NCBI GenBank assembly: GCA_905221605.1
Contig: CAJNDS010002548.1
Span: forward strand, 52,501-116,500
Direction: 5' to 3'
Source of the DNA: Symbiodinium natans
Lineage: Eukaryota > Sar > Dinophyceae > Suessiales > Symbiodiniaceae
Length of the DNA stretch: 64,000 bases
Shown: positions 12,075 to 29,197 of the stretch, piece by piece
Layout of the letters: each line of letters begins with the position of its first letter
Numbering within the stretch: position 1 is the stretch's first letter
Position numbers and translations under genes: made by a program
Notes under the pieces: model-generated
Databases searched by the model: none
Told to the model about the DNA's origin: nothing
The model's input: only the letters and a program-made list of their open reading frames with translations

Positions 12075-13232
12075 ATGTAGCTTCAGGGTTTAGGGCTTCA
12101 GGCTTGTCGGCTTCAGAGAATTCGCTGGAGAACGTCTTGCCAAGGAACAGGCAGCCAGGTACTCAAATTCATAGTTGTCCTGGGCTGACTGCTTTGTTCT
12201 GAACTAAGACGTGGACATCCAAACACCCAAGCAAAGAAAATGCGTAAGCCCTCAAGCCTCAAGCCCTAAACTCTCTGCCGCAGATTCCCCTCGCTCCACC
12301 GCAAGAAACCTAAAGCTATACCCACATGCCCCGGCAATCGACCCAAACCCTGCTGTCCTCATTGGCAAGATCACCACACCCCTGCCAGGCAGCGCAAAGG
12401 AGCTTTAGGTTTTAGGGTTTAGGGTTTAGGGTTTAGGGTTTAGGGTTTAGGGTTTAGGGTTTAGGGTTTCGGGTTTAGGGTTTAGGGTTTAGGGTTTAGG
12501 GTTTAGGGTTTAGGGTTTAGGGTTTAGGGTTTAGGGTTTGGGCAATTCGAAGAAACTCCCTCAGGCTGGCACGCCTCAACGCAGCAGATGCAACGCAAAA
12601 AAAAAGCTTCGAACGACCCTTAGGTACCAGTGCCTTGCAAGGCGACACGTACACAAAGAACCGAAAAAGGCCAACACACCCCCCGAGTTCGGTACTCAAG
12701 CCACCAAATACACAGCACAGTATATCACGAAGGGGGGTTATTTTGGAGGGCGTTTTAGTAGAGGAGGGGGCGGGGGGTCACGAGTACCATCAGTTTGGGA
12801 TTTAGGGCTTAGTTAGCCCGATACCACACCTATATTGAAGAAGCAACCCTCAATTATGTGAGAGGTCAGAATATGAATTGGGGCATATTCCTTTACAAAG
12901 GGGTTTAGGGTTTAGGGGTCTGGGATGTTCTGGTGGGACAACGTATGTTGAATCCTGCCAGCAATCCTAAATCCCTGCACTTCACCACGCTCAGATCTCA
13001 ACTCTTGTGTTTAGGCTGTAGGGTTTAGGGTTTAGGGTTTAGGGTTTAGGGTTTAGGGTTTAGGGTTTAAGGCTTAGGGTTTAGGGTTTAGGGTTTAGGG
13101 TTTAGGGTCAAGGGTCTAGGGTAAACCCTACGTAAACCCTAGCTGCCTCCGGCATTGCCGAGTGATTCGATGCCCTCAACAGCGGGCTCTGGAACAGCTC
13201 GTGCAGATGGAGAAGACCCCCTGCCACTTCGG
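12075..13232 (-). CDS. Candidate exons of an unrecognised gene
   Basis: Minus islands: about 13,232-13,142 (EVAGGLLHLHELFQSPLLRA); about 12,700-12,540 (CKALVPKGRSKLFFCVASAA); about 12,403-12,326 (CAAWQGCGDLANEDSRVWVD, GTATAG donor); about 12,195-12,075 (AQDNYEFEYLAACSLARRSP). All are separated by TTTAGGG arrays. Order is natural for one minus-strand gene, but phases were not verified. Confidence 0.45.
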
Positions 13233-15199
13233 GTTTGAGGGTTTAGGGTTTAGGGTTTACGGTTAGAGTTTAGTGTCAGCAGAAGTCTGCAGCAGGCATA
13301 GAAGTCAGAGCGTCGGATTTTATTTGCTGGCGGGCGCAATGAGCCTATTTTAATGTTCGGTCCCTGATCTCGTTTGCCTTAAAACACCTCTTCCGGGCCA
13401 ATGTCGTCTTAAGGGGTGATCTCGTTCAGTATTACATAGTACTTGGAGTGTAGTGAGTGGTATAGTTGCCCTTAACCTTCGCCCGGTAACCCATAGTGCT
13501 TCTCTGAGCAACTCTGCCATTTTCACCCGTTTACGGTTAGGGTTTAGGGAGCAGGGCCCAAGTTGTTGCGAAGACGTGCCCCAGTACTCTTGTTGCCTCC
13601 GTGGAAAGCAACCAAACAGGAGACACTTGACTCCAAAACTGGCCCTAAACCTTCCAGCCCTGTCTCAATAACTCCTAAACCCGAGTCCTTGTGATTGTGC
13701 CTCCCATGGCCCTCTGGCTTCCCTGGCTGCCTTCGTGCAATTTTTTGATCACGTTTGGATCACGTTTGGATCTCGTCTGGGATCGGCAGCAATCTCCAGG
13801 CAATCCCCAACCTGGGCCGAAGCGGTTGAGCCTCAAAGGCTTCTGAGTCTAAGCGGTTCAAAGCACAGCCGCCGTTCCCAGCGAGCAGCTTTTGCCAGCA
13901 ATAGCCTACGCGAAACCAACTCTTCATCGTTTAGCGAACGCCTTCACACAACTATATACATGGTGGCTATGCATATATGACTAAACAAAGGCTTAGTTAT
14001 ACATATATGTATATAAATATAATAGGTACAGATAAGGATTATGTATGCAGTATAATTATGCAAGTAAACAAGTACAAGTATAAATTTCTTCATTCTACAA
14101 CATGATCTCGTTTGATGTTCGGCCCCGATCTCGTTACCGAGAGAGAGCGACACCCCAACAAAAAAATAGGGCACATCCAAAGTAACTCTGCTCGTGCGTA
14201 AATAAAAGCGGTTGCTCATTAGAGGCCGCCCCAAAGGCCAAGGGACATGATTTTGCAAAAGCCCACGGCTAAACTGTATCTCCCCGACCCATGACAGCAA
14301 CCCTAAGCCCTAAACCCTTGACCCCAAAACGCTGAACCGTAAACCCGAAACCCGAAACCCCAAACCCTACACCTAAACCCTAAACCCTAAACCCCTCAAC
14401 CGGCAACATGCGACCTATTCCCTAAACCCCAAACCCCACATCGTACGTAATCTTGGTATGTTGGTCTGCACACCGAGGGTATCCTAAACCTCAAGCCCTA
14501 AACTGCCCAAAACCCTAAGGGTTTAGGGCTTAGGGCTTAGGGCTTAGGGCTTAGGGTTTAGGGTTTAGGGTTTAGGGTTTAGGGTTTAGGGTTTAGGGTT
14601 TAGGGTTTAGGGTTTAGGGTTTAGGGTTGAGGTTTAGGGAATCCTTCTTGGCGTCGCTCAGGTTGCGTGGGGATCCGGGCGGGCCTCCCTCAACCCGACA
14701 CCCGCCTAAAACACCCCAAACTTAGGGTTGAGGGAGTTTAGGGGCCCCTACGCACACCTTTCTACCCTGTCTTCTAAACAGCGTCCTGAACCCTAACCCT
14801 TAAACACCCAGAACCCCCAATCCCTAAAACCCAAAAACCTCTCAACCCTCAAAAGCCCTAAAAACCCCACAACAAACCTAAAAGCAAACCCTAAAACCCT
14901 GAAAACCCTCAGAACATTATTTCAAACAAAAACCCACCAAAAAACCCTACAAAACCCCAAACAACCCTGCAAACCCTAAATACATCCTTAAAATAAAGCT
15001 TCAAAGACCCTAAAAGCCCTGCAAAAACAAAGCCCTTCAAAACCCTCAGAACCCTGAACAAAGCCTGCCCCCCTTTCTGGGGGTTCTACCTTGGACCCTT
15101 AAGGTTGTACCCTTGGGTTTTGGTGTCTCTTTTGAAGGATCCCTAAGGGAACATAAGGGCCATATTAGCAGTACTTAAGGGGAACCTTTAGGGGTACAA

Positions 15200-15352
15200 C
15201 CCTACTTAGAGGTTCATGGTACTTACTAACAAATTATAACAGTACTTATAACCCACTTAGAAGCCCCTTAAGTGCCCTAACATGGTTATAAGCACAGTTA
15301 TAAGTACAGTTATAATTGGTTAATAAGTTCATGTACCATGAACCTCCAAGTA
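15200..15352. mobile_element. TIR element, AGAGGTTCATGGTAC family
   Basis: CCCTACTTAGAGGTTCATGG at the left is mirrored by CCATGAACCTCCAAGTAGGG at the right, about 20 bp with one mismatch. The interior is rich in GTTATAAGTAC words. A looser relative is at about 17,930-18,108. Confidence 0.7.
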
Positions 15353-15544
15353 GGGTTTAGGGTAACCCTAAACCCTAAACCCTAAACCCTAAACCCTAAA
15401 CCCTAAACCCTAAACCCTAAACCCTAGACCCTAAACCCTAAACCCTAAACCCTAAACCGTGTCTCAAGCCAAGCTACGAGTCTTCATCCCTTAACCCTTG
15501 CCTCGTCCCGGCTCCGACACCTGAGGCATTTCGGGTTTGCTTTG

Positions 15545-15735
15545 ATAAGGCGTAGTGCTGTGATAAGGCGTAGATGCTGTGAAGGTTAGGTTTCGGAACA
15601 AGCTCGAATGCTTCGTAAAGTGCGAGGAGCTGCTTTGGCCCGATTGTGGGGGGCCATCTAACACTTTTCTCCGACCCCACGCCGTCCGAGGAGCCACCCA
15701 AACCTATTCCTTTTAGGGTTTAGGCCTAAACTCAA
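15545..15735 (+). repeat. Dispersed repeat, partner of 38,030-38,275
   Basis: The blocks are listed under the partner copy. It carries the palindrome GTTTAGGCCTAAAC at its end. Confidence 0.75.
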
Positions 15736-16261
15736 GGACTGACGTTCGGGGTTGGGTTGGAGAGTCAAGGTAGGTGGCAGACGGGGTCAGGCGGGCCAAG
15801 GGGGGGGGGGCCAGAGGGGCCAGGGCGGCCAGGAGGCCAGGGGTCAGAGGCCAGGGAAGGGGGGAGAAAAGCACCAAAATCGAGTTTTTGAGCCTCCTGG
15901 CCTGGAGGCCTGGGGCGGCCAGCGACCGGTGGGGGCTTGGATTTAGGGTACTTACCTTATTAAGGGGACCAGTACTAGGGTTTAGGGTTTAGGGTTTAGG
16001 GTTTAGGGATTAGGGTTTAGGGCGCTGACTCCACGCACCAAGCTGCAAGGTCGCACAGGTTCGGTCTCAACATGTCGAAACCTCGGCCAAATCCTTCAAA
16101 ATCAACCAGACAAGGCACGGAACGTTCAGGGTCCCTAAACCCCAAACCCTAAACCCCAGACCCTGAACCCTGAACCCTGAACCCTGAACCCTGAACCCTG
16201 AACCCTGAACCCTAAACCCTAAACCCTAAACCTAAACCCTAAACCCTAAACCCTAAACCCA

Positions 16262-17303
16262 CTGCAGCGGCGCCGAGCTGCCAGAGTCATCAGCAGCAGG
16301 TCCGGGACGAGCAAGTTAGCCATGCGGCGGGCTTTGCTTGAGAGTGCCTGGCGCATGCTACACTTAAGGGGCTTCTAAGTGGGTTATAAGTACTGTTATC
16401 ATAGGCTAATAAGTACCATGAACCTCTAAGCAGATGCGGCTGGAGAGGGTCTGCGGGTTTAGGGTTTAGGGTTGAGGGCTTAGGGTTGAGGGTTTAGGGT
16501 TTAGGGCTTTCGGCTTAGGGGTTTAGGGTTTGGGGCTTAGGGGTGCAGGGTTTAGGGTTTGGGGTTTAGGGGTCTAGGGTTTCGGGTTTCGAGTTTAGGA
16601 TGAAAGGTGAGGCCCTTATACCGCTTAACCCCAACTACACCAAGCCAGAGGAGCCACCAGCTGACGCTCATTGTCCACACCCCAAACCTACAGTCTTAAG
16701 CCCCAAACACTGAACCTTAAACCCGGGACCCTGAATCCGAAGCCCAAACTGAAACCACCTCCGCAATGTTTACAGGACCGCCTGCTTGGCGCTTACAACT
16801 GCTTCCCAGACCTCTGAAAGGATGGAAAAAGTAGAACCCCCCAAATAGTACCCCTGTACTACTCTTGGGTCATTTTTAGGAACCCTTAAGGGGATCTACC
16901 TTTTGGATCTTCCCATTGGTCTGGGCTGAGGTATTTGCATGGTCCCTTAATATGGTCCCCAGTATGGGCCCTTGTGTTTTCTATGGTACATATGGGGTGT
17001 ATAAGGGGTCCCCTCTGGGCCCATACTAAGAGACCATGCAACTGCCCTAAACCCCTAAACCCCTAAACCCCTCTAAACCTCTAAACCCCTCAACCCCTAA
17101 ACCCCTCTAAACCCCTAAACCCCTAAACCCCTAAACCCCTAAACCCCTAAACCCCTAAACCCCTAAACCCCTAAACCCCAATGGAACCGATACATACGAT
17201 CCCAACGCACCAAACGACGTGCAAATTCATAATTCATTTGTCCTAAGTCTCCGTTAGGGATCTTTGCGTGCCTCTCGCATGGATCGTCCGCAGGACCACT
17301 TGC
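16262..17303 (-). CDS. Candidate exons of an unrecognised gene
   Basis: Minus islands about 17,303-17,180 (AKIPNGDLGQMNYEFARRLV and RWDRMYRFHWG) and 16,364-16,262 (SMRQALSSKARRMANLLVPD and on) read as good protein. Just upstream of the second lies a possible 19-nt microexon (16,452-16,434) and a 69-nt TIR-element intron. Phases to the 17.2 kb exon were not resolved. Confidence 0.5.
16365..16433 (-). mobile_element. Possible 69-nt introner (GC-AG)
   Basis: It starts GCTTAGAGGTTCATGGTAC and ends GAAGCCCCTTAAG with imperfect inverted ends. It shares AGAGGTTCATGGTACTTA with the larger element at 15,200-15,352 and directly abuts a good minus-strand exon. Confidence 0.5.
16855..17043. mobile_element. 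TIR element, TTGCATGGTC...GGGCCCATA family
   Basis: Subterminal TTGCATGGTCCCTTAATATG pairs with CCATACTAAGAGACCATGCAA. Related elements with GGGCCCATAC and TAAGGGACCA words are at 51,030-51,125 and 63,478-63,613. Confidence 0.6.
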
Positions 17304-17540
17304 ATAAACCCCTAAACCCCTAAACCCCTAAACCCCTAAACCCCTAACCCCTAACCCCCCCTAAACCCCTAAACCCCTAACCCCTAACCCTAAACCCCTA
17401 AACCCCTAAACCCCTGAACCCCTAAACCCCTAAACCCTAAACCCCTAAACCCCTAAACCCCTAAACTCCTAAACCCTAAACCCCTAAACCCCTAAACCCC
17501 TAAACCCCTAAACCCTAAACCCTAAACCCTAAACCCTAAA
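17045..17540 (+). repeat. CCCCTAAA octamer arrays
   Basis: 17,045-17,176 and 17,306-17,540 repeat CCCCTAAA (one extra C), separated by an exon-like island. The inverse TTTAGGGG arrays are at 8,895-8,938 and 11,915-12,010. Confidence 0.9.
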
Positions 17541-17578
17541 CCCCAGTTAGGCCCAGACCAAAAGCTCCTAGGCCGGAG

Positions 17579-17806
17579 ATGCCGTGGCCTCGCCTCGTGC
17601 ATCTCACCCTCCTGGCCGGTGTCCTGCTCAGCGCTCGTTACCAGCCTCCCTAAACCCTAAACCCTAAACCCTAAACCCCATTCAGTTTAGGGCTTCGAGT
17701 TGAGCTTCCATAAGGGCTTGGTGTCCGGGGTTGGTTCTACTTCCAGTGGGCACCAAACCGTGCTCCAAATGGACATGTCTTGAACCAACAAGCGGCCTTC
17801 TGATCT
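17579..17806 (+). CDS. Possible small secreted protein, two exons
   Basis: ATG at 17,579 opens MPWPRLVHLTLLAGVLLSAR, a textbook signal peptide, with a GT donor near 17,638. An acceptor ACTTCCAG at 17,748 would join in phase to GTKPCSKWTCLEPTSGLLI. The 3' end is not defined. Export is inferred from the signal peptide alone. Confidence 0.45.
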
Positions 17807-18595
17807 CTCACCCTCAACCCTCAACTCTAAACCCTAACTCCTAAAGCCTCTTAAAACAAGTTCGGGCTTAGGATTGAAGGCTGGGTCCACTGAACTGCAC
17901 ATTGCTTCCAAAGAGTTCAGGACCCTATTTAGAGGCTCGTGGGGACTTATGAACAGGGTTATAAGTAGGGTAGGTATAGCTACAACTGGATTAACCTTTA
18001 TTTGGGTACATACTTGGAAGCTCTTTTGGCTTTTTGTAAGTCTACGTACTATGCCCTAGAAACCCCATTAAAATCCCCCTAACCCGCCTTACCAACCCTA
18101 CTTACCAAGCCAAAAGGCGGGGCTTCCAAATAGCCCTAAACCCCAAACCCTCAACCCTGAACCCTAAACCCTAAACCCTAAACCCTAAACCCTAAACCCT
18201 AGACACCAAACCCTAAACACCCTAAACCCTAAACCCTACATGGGGGGGGGGGGGGAAGGCAAGTGGCTCGTGGCAACTGGCGCCCCACAAGGTCCTAAAG
18301 CCCCCCAAACCCCAAACCCCAAACCCCAAACCCTAAACCCAAAAAACCCCAAACTCTAAACCCGAAACCCTATCTAAACCCTGAACCCTAACTACCCTGA
18401 ACCTTAACTAAACTCTAAACCTTGAATTGGGGGACTTTGAGGCATCTCAACCCAGCAAATCTGCATGGCTCCTCCACCCATACACCCTTCCTTCAAAAAC
18501 AACGCTAAACCCTTTGAAGTGTAAACCCTAAAACCCTAAACCCCTAAAACCCTAAACCCCTAGAAGTCGAAGCCCTGGAAGCTAATCTTTTTGTA

Positions 18596-18722
18596 GGGGA
18601 TAGGATTAGGGGGATCCTTGGAAAATACAGACCCTCCGAGTAGGGTCCCTGTTTAAGAGAGCCAGAAGAGGGTTCAGAAGGGATCCCTTGTAAGGGTCCC
18701 CCTGATCCTACCTAGGATTTAG
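18596..18722. mobile_element. TIR element, GGATTAGGGGGATCC family
   Basis: GATAGGATTAGGGGGATCCT at the left is mirrored by AGGGTCCCCCTGATCCTACC at the right. A shorter relative at 130-262 shares AGGTAGGATTAGG, AGCACCAGAAGAGGGTT-like text and CCCTAATCCCACCTAG. A similar segment lies at 48,280-48,450 in hydrolase intron 2. Confidence 0.6.
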
Positions 18723-18749
18723 GCCCCTTGAAACGACCCCGAGGATCCT

Positions 18750-18957
18750 GTGCCGATCGATACATGCGCGCCAAGACCAGGAGGTACCTGGACATGGGAT
18801 GCTTTCTTTGATGCTTCCGAATTCGGGGCTTCGGGTTTAGGGCTTAAGGCTTAGGGCTTCGGGCTTAGGGCCTGGGGCCTGGGGCCTAGGGCTTAGGGTT
18901 TAGGGTTTAAGGTTTAGGGCTCAAGGGCTTTTGGGAAGCTCAAGTACACCCGCTACC
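18750..18957 (+). CDS. Possible short C-terminal exons
   Basis: The islands around 18,752-18,810 (DRYMRAKTRRYLDMGCFL then TGA) and 18,930-18,970 (KLKYTRYHFMS then TGA) read as basic C-terminal tails on the plus strand. Both are too short to assign. Confidence 0.3.
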
Positions 18958-19024
18958 ACTTCATGTCCTGACCTGTGGCTGTGCTCATTGGCATTCCGCT
19001 GAAAACATGTTCAAAAGCTTTTCT

Positions 19025-19317
19025 TGTACTTGATATATATATATATATATACATACATACATACATACATACATACATGTATACATTTTTGTTTATCTGT
19101 CTATTCATGTACATTTATCAAGTTATTATTGCTATTCATTTTGATTCATTTATTATGTCTTTCTTTGTTCTTGTATATTTACATACATGTGTATATATAT
19201 ATACATGAATAGTAGTGGTGGTGGTGGTGGTGGTGGTGGTGGTGGTGGTGGTGGGGGCGGCGGTGGCGGTGGCGGTGGCGGTGGCGGTGGCGGTGGCGGT
19301 GGCGGCGGCGGCGGCCG

Positions 19318-19401
<84 letters not shown>

Positions 19402-19505
19402 GAGTAGTAGTAGCAGTAGTAGTAGTGGTAGTAGTAGCAGGTAGTAGCAGTAGCAGTAGCGATAGCAGTAGCAGTAGCAGTCGCAGTCGCAGTCGCAGTA
19501 GCAAT
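19025..19505. repeat. Microsatellites: TA/CATA then long triplet array
   Basis: 19,033-19,075 is (TA)n followed by (CATA)n. 19,210-19,505 is a run of GGT, GGC, CGT, AGT and AGC triplets, with each unit forming its own block. Long open frames here in several phases are artefacts of the triplet period. Confidence 0.95.
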
Positions 19506-19550
19506 AGCAGCAGCAGCTGTAGGTGTGGCTTGGCAGGGCTAGCTATGATT

Positions 19551-22182
19551 TCATCCCTCCAAGCTGCAAGACTTTAGGAAGGCCACCGAATGTGCAAAGA
19601 CTGGACGACGCTGCTTGCTTTCACCTTGCTGGAAGCTTGCAGGGTTTTGGGCTTAGGGCTTAGGGTTTCGGGTTTCGGGTTTCGGGTTCAGGCTCTTTTG
19701 CAGCGTTGGTAGACCTCAAGGATACATGCAGGACCTTGCTGTCTTCGACATCAAGGTGGAATATATATTGGACATGCTGCACAAAAGAGCCCCGGCTGAG
19801 GGCCATCCCCAACAGACTCTGCAACAAGCTCATGGGCACCGCCGGTGTAAAAATCCCTGAGGTGCCCCAATCTTCAATCACTTACAGTCATTCCAGCTTC
19901 CGGATCCGCGGCCGCCAGAGTTGCCTGAAAGGCCGTGACCCCATCGATTTCCGCCCATTCCCAGCGGATGCCCGGATACTGGCGATGAAGCTGGTTGAAG
20001 GTTGCCCTGGCCAAAAAGATGGGTCCCAGACCCCTGCTGAGCGGCGCAGTGGCAGCGTAAAGGGCGCTGTAGGCGCAAGGGACTGAGCAGAAGCCGCACA
20101 CGGAGGAGATCGCAAAGAACGCAAAGTTCATGACACTGTCCAGTACGGTTCCCATAGCGGCGAGGACCATGAAGGGAACAGCAGCTGCAAAAAAGAACAG
20201 AAAGAGGGCAAGGCCTCCGATCGGATCAGCATCTGTCTGGAGACTTGACTGGACTTCCGTACTTGAAACCCAAAACCCTAAACCCTAAACCCTAAACATA
20301 GATGTTAAACAAGTCCGGCCTCGCATGATGGCAAACCTCCTTTCTTTGGCTGCTCGTTGCACCAGCTGATCCAGCTCACCTTTCACCTGCGCGTGCGGTG
20401 GCGTGCCACGCTGAGGTTTTCTAACACCGGAGAGTGAAGCATTGTGAGTATAGTAAACCCTGAACCCTAAACCCTAAACCCTAAACTCCCTTTTCCAGAT
20501 TCCACTTACTTACCAGACTTCCTACCGGCACACTACATCGTGCCACTGCAATGCACTCATGGCCCTAGCAGGCCACAGCATGTCCACCGCCACGTGCTTC
20601 TTGACTCTTGCAACATGGTCTAGGGTTTACGGTTTAGGGTTTAGGGTTTGGGGTTTGGGGTTTAGGGTTTAGGGTTTAGGGTTTAGGGTTTAGGGTTTAG
20701 GGTTTAGGGTTTAGGGTTTAGGGTTTAGGGCTTCGTTTCTAGGGTTTAGGGTAAACTCGAACTGGTGACCGTTGGTCATGGACCTCCGGCAACCATTCCC
20801 TGTTCACTTCAGGATGTGGGAACTGATGGGAATATGGGCAGTTCTCTAAGCTACAGTAACTTCCCTTTTTTGGGGTGACCCTATATGTTTAGGGTTCAGG
20901 GTTCAGGGTTTAGGGTTTAGGGTTCGGAAACCAAGGGACCCCTAACATAGACCCCCAAACACTAGGATCCCCTTATCATAAGGACCCCAATAGGGTAACC
21001 CCCCATCTGGTACAGCACCTTAGTGATTGAGTGCTTAAGGGAAGGGGGGGGGGGTTCAAGGGGGGTATGTAACACAAGGTTTCCCTAATACTCCCCACTA
21101 CTCCCTAAGGATCCCAAAGCTAGGGTTCCCTAAAGTTCCCTGGGTACCTGCCCCCCATGAGCCACCCTCCCTGAAGAAGCCAACCCTAAACCCTAAACCC
21201 TAAACCCTAAACCCCGGACCCTGATTTAGGGACGTGACACCCGAGATCACCTGGTACATCCATGACATCCCACACCAGGAGGTTGAAAGCAACTGCTAGC
21301 TGAGGAGGTCATTAGGGTTTAGGGTTTAGGGATACCCAAATCGTGGTTGGAGGAGCCTCCCGATATCTACCACCCCAAACTACCATGCAAGTGCTCCGAA
21401 ATGCGCACCCACGTACATAGCATACATAGCTTCCCAAAGGACCCCAAGCTCAAAGACCTCACCTGAAGGTAGTCTTCTTGGCTGAGATGGCCCTGCAGTT
21501 CCTCTGGCACCTCCTCGGGCACGTACGGTCGCTCCCAGAGCCCCTGCTTCAAGATTGGCACGACCGCTGACATGGCCAGCGCGGAAACCGTTGAATTTTT
21601 GCGGCTCCCTCCTTGAGCCTCCGAATCCGAAAGGACCGGGACGTGCATGAGGCCAGAAGCCCTTCATTTAGGGATGTCTACTTTCCAGAGCTAGTGCAGT
21701 TCAGGGCTGTGGGAGTCCGGGTGTCTGAATGGGGTCTCTCCTCCAGCGCGTTCCTTCGAGCTTAGGCGGCGACTACAGAGGGGAGAAGAAGTCAAACCAG
21801 CAAGGCCCGAAGCCTGAACCCCCGCACCCTGAACCCAAAACCCAAAACCCTGAACCCTGAACCTTAATTAAACCCTAAACCCTAAACCCTAAACCCTAAA
21901 CCCTAAGCTCTGCAGGGTTGCATCTGTAGGTGTGTCCGCAGCAGCTCGGCAAACTTCCCGCGCTCCTCAAGCGGAAGCGACTCCTGAGCTGTCTTGAGGG
22001 TTTCGGGTTTAGGGTTTAGGGTTTGGGGTTTGGGGTTCAGGGCTTCGTGCTTAGGGCTTTGGGTTGGTGCACATTTAAGAAGCCTGAAACGCTAAACCGT
22101 AAGGGAACCCGGCCAGGGCTCGGCGGGGCGCAAGATCTCCGTGGACGTGGCAAGATCTTGCGACGCACCCGGTGGATACATT
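19551..22182 (-). CDS. C-terminal nine exons of an unrecognised membrane protein gene
   Basis: Exons 22,182-22,098; 21,992-21,925; 21,661-21,463; 21,299-21,251; 20,619-20,537; 20,386-20,320; 20,184-19,886; 19,818-19,726; 19,628-19,551 (stop) keep phase at all eight junctions and give about 340 residues. The sixth exon has a charged helix (GELDQLVQRAAKERRF). The seventh begins with hydrophobic segments (VPFMVLAAMG, then MNFAFFAISSVCGFCSV), probably one or two membrane helices. The best splice pair is TTTTTTGCAG/GTAAGT around that exon. The other donors are GT, GC and GA. Introns hold heptamer arrays. Exons further upstream (22.27-27.57 kb, same strand) may belong to the same gene. I do not recognise the family. 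Confidence 0.65.
21055..21175. mobile_element. Dispersed short element, GGGGGTATGTAAC family
   Basis: It shares a GGGGGTATGTAAC start, TACTCCC/AAGGTTCCC text and a TACCTRCCCC end with 1,800-1,925. Both lie between heptamer arrays. Confidence 0.5.
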
Positions 22183-22269
22183 CTAGTGGTTCAGGATCGC
22201 GATGTTTAGGGATTCAGGGTCAAATGGGTTAAAATCTAAGGGAGTTAGGGTTTAGGGTTCAGGATTTGG

Positions 22270-27567
<5,298 letters not shown>

Positions 27568-27765
27568 CTGCGTCCGAGCTACCTACCGGGGCGGGGAGGG
27601 GGGGGGGGGGTTCCAGAGTTTAGGGTTTAGGGTAAACTCTTCTTCCTGACATGGGTTTAGGGTTGAGGGTTTAGAGTTTAGGGTTTAGGGTTTGGGGTTT
27701 AGGGTTTAGGGGTTAGGACTTAGGGTTTAGGGTGTCGGGTGTAGGGTGTAGGGTGTAGGGCGTAG

Positions 27766-27880
27766 GGTTTCGGGTTTCGGGTTTCGGGTTTCGGGTTTCA
27801 GGTTTCGGGTTTCGGGTTTCGGGTTTCGGGTTTCGGGTTTCGGGTTTCGGGTTTCGGGTTTCGGGTTTCGGGTTTCGGGT
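27766..27880 (+). repeat. TTTCGGG heptamer array
   Basis: About 16 TTTCGGG units in a row, uniform apart from one TTTCAGG. Similar arrays are at 36,320-36,407, 41,886-41,940 and 45,787-45,834. The minus translation (ETRNPKP)n is an artefact. Confidence 0.9.
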
Positions 27881-28232
27881 CCTATAACAAAGATGATCGA
27901 GTCTGGGGGGAGGGGGGTGTGGTGCAGCACGGGTACCCGCTGTTTGGGAAATGCCCACTTGAAGGCTCTTGGGTTTAATCAGGGTTTAGGCGTCGGAAAA
28001 CCCTAAACCCTAAACCCTATAAACCCTATAAACCCTAAACCCCAAACGCTAAACCCTAAACCCTAAACCTTACCCCAAGCCCTAAATCCTAAACCCCAAA
28101 CCCTAAACCCCAAACCCTAAACCCTAAACCTTAAAAAAAAAAACAAACCCTAGACCCAAACCAGTTTCGATCTCGGGCCGAAGGTGGAGGCTTCGAAGTG
28201 CCCTAATATAGGGGCCTTCACAATCAGAACGG

Positions 28233-28379
28233 GTGTAGTCACAAAGGAACCATAAGGGAATATTATTACTAATTGCTAAATAGTGTGAACTAATCAGAAC
28301 GGGGTTTTGGGGTGATTTTTGTGTAGTCATAAAGGAGCCATAAGGGAATATTATTACTAATTGCTAAATAGTGTGAACT
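28233..28379 (+). repeat. 59-bp direct repeat pair in AT-rich sequence
   Basis: 28,233-28,291 and 28,321-28,379 match apart from two bases (GTGTAGTCAYAAAGGARCC and on). They are separated by 29 bases, and AATCAGAACGGG precedes each. Confidence 0.85.
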
Positions 28380-28442
28380 GTTGTTAACTATGATCCTATA
28401 CTAGTTATGCATTATTACTACTTATGAATTCTGATTGTGAAT

Positions 28443-28647
28443 GTTTAGGGTTTAGGGTTTAGGGTTTAGGGTTTAGGGTTTAGGGTTTAGGGTTTAGGGT
28501 TTAGGGTTTAGGGTTTAGGGTTTAGGGTTTAGGGTTTAGGGTTTAGGGTCTAGTGTTTAGGGTTTAGGGTTTAGGGTTTAGGGTTTAGGGTTTAGGGTTT
28601 AGGGTTTAGGGTTTAGGGTTTAGGGTTTAGGGTTTAGGGTTTAGGGT
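28443..28647 (+). repeat. Long TTTAGGG array
   Basis: About 29 near-perfect TTTAGGG units. Other long arrays are at 5,354-5,610, 12,412-12,540, 34,893-35,104, 35,977-36,108, 52,060-52,180, 53,640-53,816 and 63,365-63,440. Confidence 0.95.
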
Positions 28648-29197
28648 CATTACCAACAGCTGCATCACTAACTGTCCTTCTTTCAGTCTCTAAGATACTT
28701 CTTGGTATAGGCTAGCACGTGTTGTGCGCTCCGGGGTGGAGAGAGGTCTTCAGTCCCTAAACCCTAAACCCTAAACCCTAAACCCTAAACCCTAAACCCT
28801 AAACCCTAAACACCAGACCCTAAACCCTAAACCCCAAACCCCTGATTTCCTCGTGCTCTTGAGCCAGGGCACGCCTGACGCGACGACCTTGCAACCAAAT
28901 CGACTGACAATCCGAGTATAGCCTACTGAGGTTGCCTGTTTCGTGTCGAGACTCTGAGAGGGCCTGAAAGGGCAGCTTCCTTGCCCTGGCTTCGGCGGGG
29001 TGCTCATCAAACTCCAGACTTTCCTCCCGCCTCCTGCAGGCTCCCCCTACGACTGTACACGACTGGGAGCATGCCAGGAGGGACTCCTGAATTTGCAAAG
29101 CTGCGTGCATTCAACTTGTGGCCCAGAACAAAGGACGGGGCAGAGGAACCCAGGAAGAGACATCGCCTCCATGAGCCTGTGAGACTTGAACGATTCT

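Larger units (their letters stand above)
13260..16260. other. Mostly repeats and unassigned sequence
   Basis: It holds a few short open islands (for example 13,545-13,645 plus), an AT-richer stretch at about 13,950-14,110, heptamer arrays (14,515-14,630; 15,360-15,455), A-rich degenerate CCCTAAA text (14,760-15,060), a TIR element at about 15,200-15,352, one arm of a dispersed inverted repeat (15,545-15,735) and a GGCCAGG-rich tract (15,775-15,860). No gene is supported. Confidence 0.6.

Noticed and set aside
18975-19212. Hydrophobic plus frames over the TA/CATA microsatellite
   Set aside because: Arise from TATATA/CATACA translation (Tyr/Ile/His); no support.
19136-19577. Poly-Thr, poly-Val and poly-Gly frames over the triplet array
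   Set aside because: Triplet periodicity keeps all frames open; both strands give equally long products.
27713-27958. (ETRNPKP)n frame over the TTTCGGG array
   Set aside because: Translation of a heptamer repeat only.
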